Shown piece after piece: positions 39,023-39,144 of a DNA stretch of 39,144 nt (position 1 is the first letter of the stretch; each line of letters begins with the position of its first letter). The notes under the pieces were generated by a model, which was not told the DNA's origin, did no database searches, and was given only the letters and a program-made list of their open reading frames with translations. The stretch covers positions 1-39,144 of the IMG/VR virus record IMGVR_UViG_3300014501_000035. One strand, 5' to 3'. The DNA comes from a virus. A program made the translations under genes and the position numbers.

Positions 39023-39144
39023 ATGTTCTTCTCCGACAAAACTCTCCGGGCAGCAGCGGGCGCAACCCTTGCCGGCCTCATTCTTGCAGGCGTTCTCCCC
39101 ATCCGCCTGCGCGCCCAGGCCAGCGAAGCCGTTCAGCTCCCTGC
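39023..39144 (+). CDS. Start of an exported host protein, cut by the window end
   Basis: Forty codons are visible: MFFSDKTLRAAAGATLAGLI, then LAGVLPIRLRAQASEAVQLP. The hydrophobic stretch with small residues before RAQA is a signal peptide (cleavage after about residue 32). The family cannot be told from this part. It has its own promoter and ribosome site just after the integrase, and is probably chromosomal. Confidence 0.55.
   Translation, partial: MFFSDKTLRAAAGATLAGLILAGVLPIRLRAQASEAVQLP

Noticed and set aside
3766-39023. GTACACTCCAC near 3766 resembling GTACGCTCCAC beside the host gene at 39013-39023
   Set aside because: The copies are inverted relative to one another, which cannot make attL/attR of an integrated phage.

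Overview
The window looks like part of an acidobacterial chromosome, most likely the Terriglobia/Acidobacteriaceae group, carrying a nearly complete HK97-type siphovirus prophage. The taxonomic guess rests on three things: the style of the small secreted proteins in the left part (a CxxCxxC protein, a Sel1-repeat protein, a Rap1a/Tai protein), a GC-rich palindromic repeat beginning AAAAGCC and ending in GAGTCGGGGGC, and the N-terminal domain of the two secreted collagen-like proteins. It is an inference from memory and was not checked by search.

Layout. 1-191: the end of a gene interrupted by a run of 23 C. 225-5857: small genes on both strands. They include two coupled secreted/membrane proteins, a Cys-rich exported peptide, a Sel1-repeat protein, a Rap1a/Tai-domain protein, a membrane-anchored protein and a PD-(D/E)XK-like (DUF4365-like) protein. 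Several have a -10 box only 7-10 nt from the start codon, which suggests leaderless mRNAs. Whether this stretch is host DNA or phage cargo is not settled. 5931-5976: terminator of the phage late operon. 6011-28402, all on the minus strand and read right to left: ParB-like protein, ABC ATPase-GNAT fusion, small and large terminase, portal, prohead protease, major capsid, four head-tail joining/tail-completion proteins, major tail protein, tail assembly chaperone with a -1 frameshift extension, two secreted collagen-like proteins (one with a PQQ-like propeller), tape measure, three tail-tip proteins, a gpJ-like protein and a coiled-coil membrane protein. 28527-31030: HNH endonuclease, small proteins and a phage sigma factor embedded in a chain of overlapping microgenes. 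31083-32644: three plus-strand items, namely a two-HTH regulator, a membrane protein and a broken RHS-core fragment. 32676-35575: minus-strand early genes (XF1762-family protein, possible replication protein, winged-helix gene). 36309-37427: plus-strand operon of four overlapping small genes ending in an ASCH-like protein. 37542-38914: excisionase-like protein convergent with a tyrosine integrase. 39023 onward: start of a secreted protein of the flanking host chromosome.

How it works together. The terminase, portal, protease and capsid genes package DNA into an HK97-fold head. The adaptor, major tail, chaperone, tape-measure and tip genes build a long non-contractile tail. The sigma factor and the divergent HTH regulator are the best candidates for controlling late genes. 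ParB-like, ABC-GNAT and XF1762 proteins form a candidate DNA-modification or packaging-accessory set. No endolysin, holin, CI-type repressor or attachment repeat could be identified with confidence.
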